In this document: positions 5,415 to 6,740 of the stretch, piece by piece
Numbering within the stretch: the stretch's first letter is position 1
Layout of the letters: every line of letters begins with the position of its first letter
Assembly: GCA_041687475.1 (NCBI GenBank)
Contig: JAWLBW010000259.1
Location: 1 to 6,740, forward strand
Source: JAWLBW01 sp041687475
GTDB taxonomy: Bacteria > J088 > JAWLBW01
Direction of reading: 5' to 3'
DNA length: 6,740 bases
Made by a program: the position numbers and the translations under genes
The notes under the pieces: generated by a model
The model's database searches: none
The model's input: only the letters and a program-made list of their open reading frames with translations
What the model was told of the DNA's origin: nothing

Positions 5415-6740
5415 TTAAGCCAGCAGCGCCGCCTCGCCGACCAGGAAGCGATCGACGGCGGCCGCCGCCTTGCGCCCTTCGGCAATGGCCCAGACCACGA
5501 GCGAGGCGCCGCGCTTGACGTCGCCGGCGGCGAACACGCCCGGCACGCTCGCCATGTAGTTCTCGTCGACCTGCACGTTGCCGCGACCATCATAGGCCAC
5601 GCCGAGTTCGTTGAGCAGGCCTTCGTGAATCGGCTGGCTGAAGCCCATGGCGAGTAGCACGAGGTCGGCCTTGAGCTCGAACTCGCTGCCCGGAATTTCG
5701 ACCATGCGCATGCGGCCGTTTTCGTCGGCCTCCCACTCGAGACGCACGCAGACGAGCTTCTCGACCTTGCCGTTGCTGCCGACGAGCCTCTTCGTCGAAA
5801 CGGCCCAGTCGCGGGTGCCGCCTTCTTCGTGCGAGGTCGACGTGCGCAGCATCATGGGCCACAGGGGCCACGGCGTCGAAGGATGCCTGTCGTCGGGCGG
5901 CTTCGGCAGCAGCTCGAGCTGCGTTACCGAAAGGGCGCCCTGACGGTGCGAGGTACCCACGCAGTCGGCGCCGGTGTCGCCGCCGCCGATGATGACGACG
6001 TGCTTGCCCGCGGCCGAAAGGAACTGCTCGTCGGGAATGTCGTCGCCGGCGCAACGCTTGTTCTGCTGGGGCAGAAAGTGCATGGCGAAGTGCACGCCGT
6101 CGAGATCGCGCCCTTCGACCTGCAGGTCGCGGGCCTGCTGGGCGCCGCAGGCGAGCACGATGGCGTCGAAGTCGCGGCGCAGCTCCGAAACGGTAAGGTC
6201 CTGGCCGACGTTGACGCTGGTCACGAAGACGACGCCCTCTTCCTTCATGATGTCGAGGCGGCGGTCGATGACCGCCTTTTCGAGCTTGAAGTCGGGAATG
6301 CCGTACCGCAACAGGCCGCCGATGCGGTCGTCCTTCTCGTACAGGGTAACCAGGTGCCCGGCCTTGTTCAGCTGGTCGGCGGCGGCAAGCCCGGCCGGCC
6401 CCGAACCGATGACGGCCACCTTCTTACCGGTGCGCTGCTTCGGCGGCTGGGCCTTGACCCAGCCTTCTTCGTAGGCGCGGTCGATGATCGACTTCTCGAT
6501 GAGCTTGATCGAGACCGGGTCTTCGTTGATGCCGAGCACGCAGGCGGTTTCGCAGGGCGCCGGACAGACGCGACCCGTGAACTCGGGAAAGTTGTTCGTG
6601 CGAAACAGGAACTCGATGGCCTCGCTCCAGCGATTGTTGTAGACCAGGTCGTTCCAGTCGGGAATCAGGTTCCCGAGCGGACAGCCCTTTTCGCTGTTGC
6701 AGAACGGAATGCCGCAGTCCATGCAGCGTGCGCCCTGTAC
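5415..6740 (-). CDS. gltD: Glutamate synthase (NADPH) small subunit, N-terminus missing
   Basis: The visible 441 residues are nearly complete; the frame stays open to the right edge (VQGARCMDCGIPFC...), so the family's first few dozen residues lie outside. GltD passes electrons from NADPH through FAD and [4Fe-4S] clusters to GltB, which makes two glutamates from glutamine and 2-oxoglutarate. Counted from the window edge, cluster cysteines are C6, C9, C14 and C20, then C59, C63 and C67. GSGPAG (112-117) starts the FAD-binding Rossmann fold, GGGDTG (252-257) the NADPH-binding one, and FAAGD (403-407) is the C-terminal FAD motif. The CNSEKGCPLGNLIPDWNDLVY section is of the common bacterial/plant type. 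A related beta-like subunit of another oxidoreductase is less likely because the fold order and length match GltD. gltB would be expected upstream, to the right. A terminator and tandem repeat follow its stop. Confidence 0.94.
   Translation of the reverse strand, partial: VQGARCMDCGIPFCNSEKGCPLGNLIPDWNDLVYNNRWSEAIEFLFRTNNFPEFTGRVCPAPCETACVLGINEDPVSIKLIEKSIIDRAYEEGWVKAQPPKQRTGKKVAVIGSGPAGLAAADQLNKAGHLVTLYEKDDRIGGLLRYGIPDFKLEKAVIDRRLDIMKEEGVVFVTSVNVGQDLTVSELRRDFDAIVLACGAQQARDLQVEGRDLDGVHFAMHFLPQQNKRCAGDDIPDEQFLSAAGKHVVIIGGGDTGADCVGTSHRQGALSVTQLELLPKPPDDRHPSTPWPLWPMMLRTSTSHEEGGTRDWAVSTKRLVGSNGKVEKLVCVRLEWEADENGRMRMVEIPGSEFELKADLVLLAMGFSQPIHEGLLNELGVAYDGRGNVQVDENYMASVPGVFAAGDVKRGASLVVWAIAEGRKAAAAVDRFLVGEAALLA

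Overview
This is a densely coded, GC-rich bacterial chromosomal segment, with seven complete or nearly complete genes plus the edge of an eighth. All but three products belong to well-known housekeeping families. The mix suggests a Gram-negative-type bacterium outside the Firmicutes: a PcnB-type poly(A) polymerase, a DksA/TraR-type zinc finger, bacterial-type NADPH-GltD, and a TPR protein with a minimal-zincin-like tail. Acidobacteriota or a deltaproteobacterial lineage would fit, but this is a guess from gene content and not a phylogenetic result. I see no mobile element, CRISPR array, rRNA or tRNA.

Left part (1-3366). The first 35 codons of a thiolase run leftward off the window. A 191-base divergent intergenic region follows, with extended -10 promoters in both directions. 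Rightward from it runs a tight cluster: pcnB, a 184-residue protein with two membrane segments and an outer domain, and a 405-residue polytopic membrane protein whose start overlaps the previous stop by 8 bases. The two membrane genes look translationally coupled and may form a two-part GT-C-like glycosyltransferase or transporter; this is inference.

Middle (3373-4568). A leftward TPR gene converges on the membrane cluster with only 6 bases between stop codons. Its C-terminal part resembles a minimal zinc metallopeptidase (zincin) whose HExxH motif is replaced by DEALS, so it looks like an inactive 'pseudo-zincin'. Divergently, a short DksA/TraR-like protein starts very close by. The promoter for the TPR gene appears to lie within the 60 bases separating the two starts, and the DksA-like gene has no Shine-Dalgarno and no alternative upstream start, so it may be leaderless.

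Right part (4595-6740). Peptide deformylase (def) and then glutamate synthase small subunit (gltD) are both leftward. gltD ends at a perfect 14-bp tandem repeat and, about 95 bases later, a strong intrinsic terminator, so def is probably expressed from its own promoter. The first few dozen codons of gltD, and probably gltB, lie beyond the right edge.

The best candidates for something undescribed are the TPR/pseudo-zincin protein with its divergent DksA-like neighbour, and the coupled membrane-protein pair behind pcnB. I see no clear defence or other new multi-gene system.
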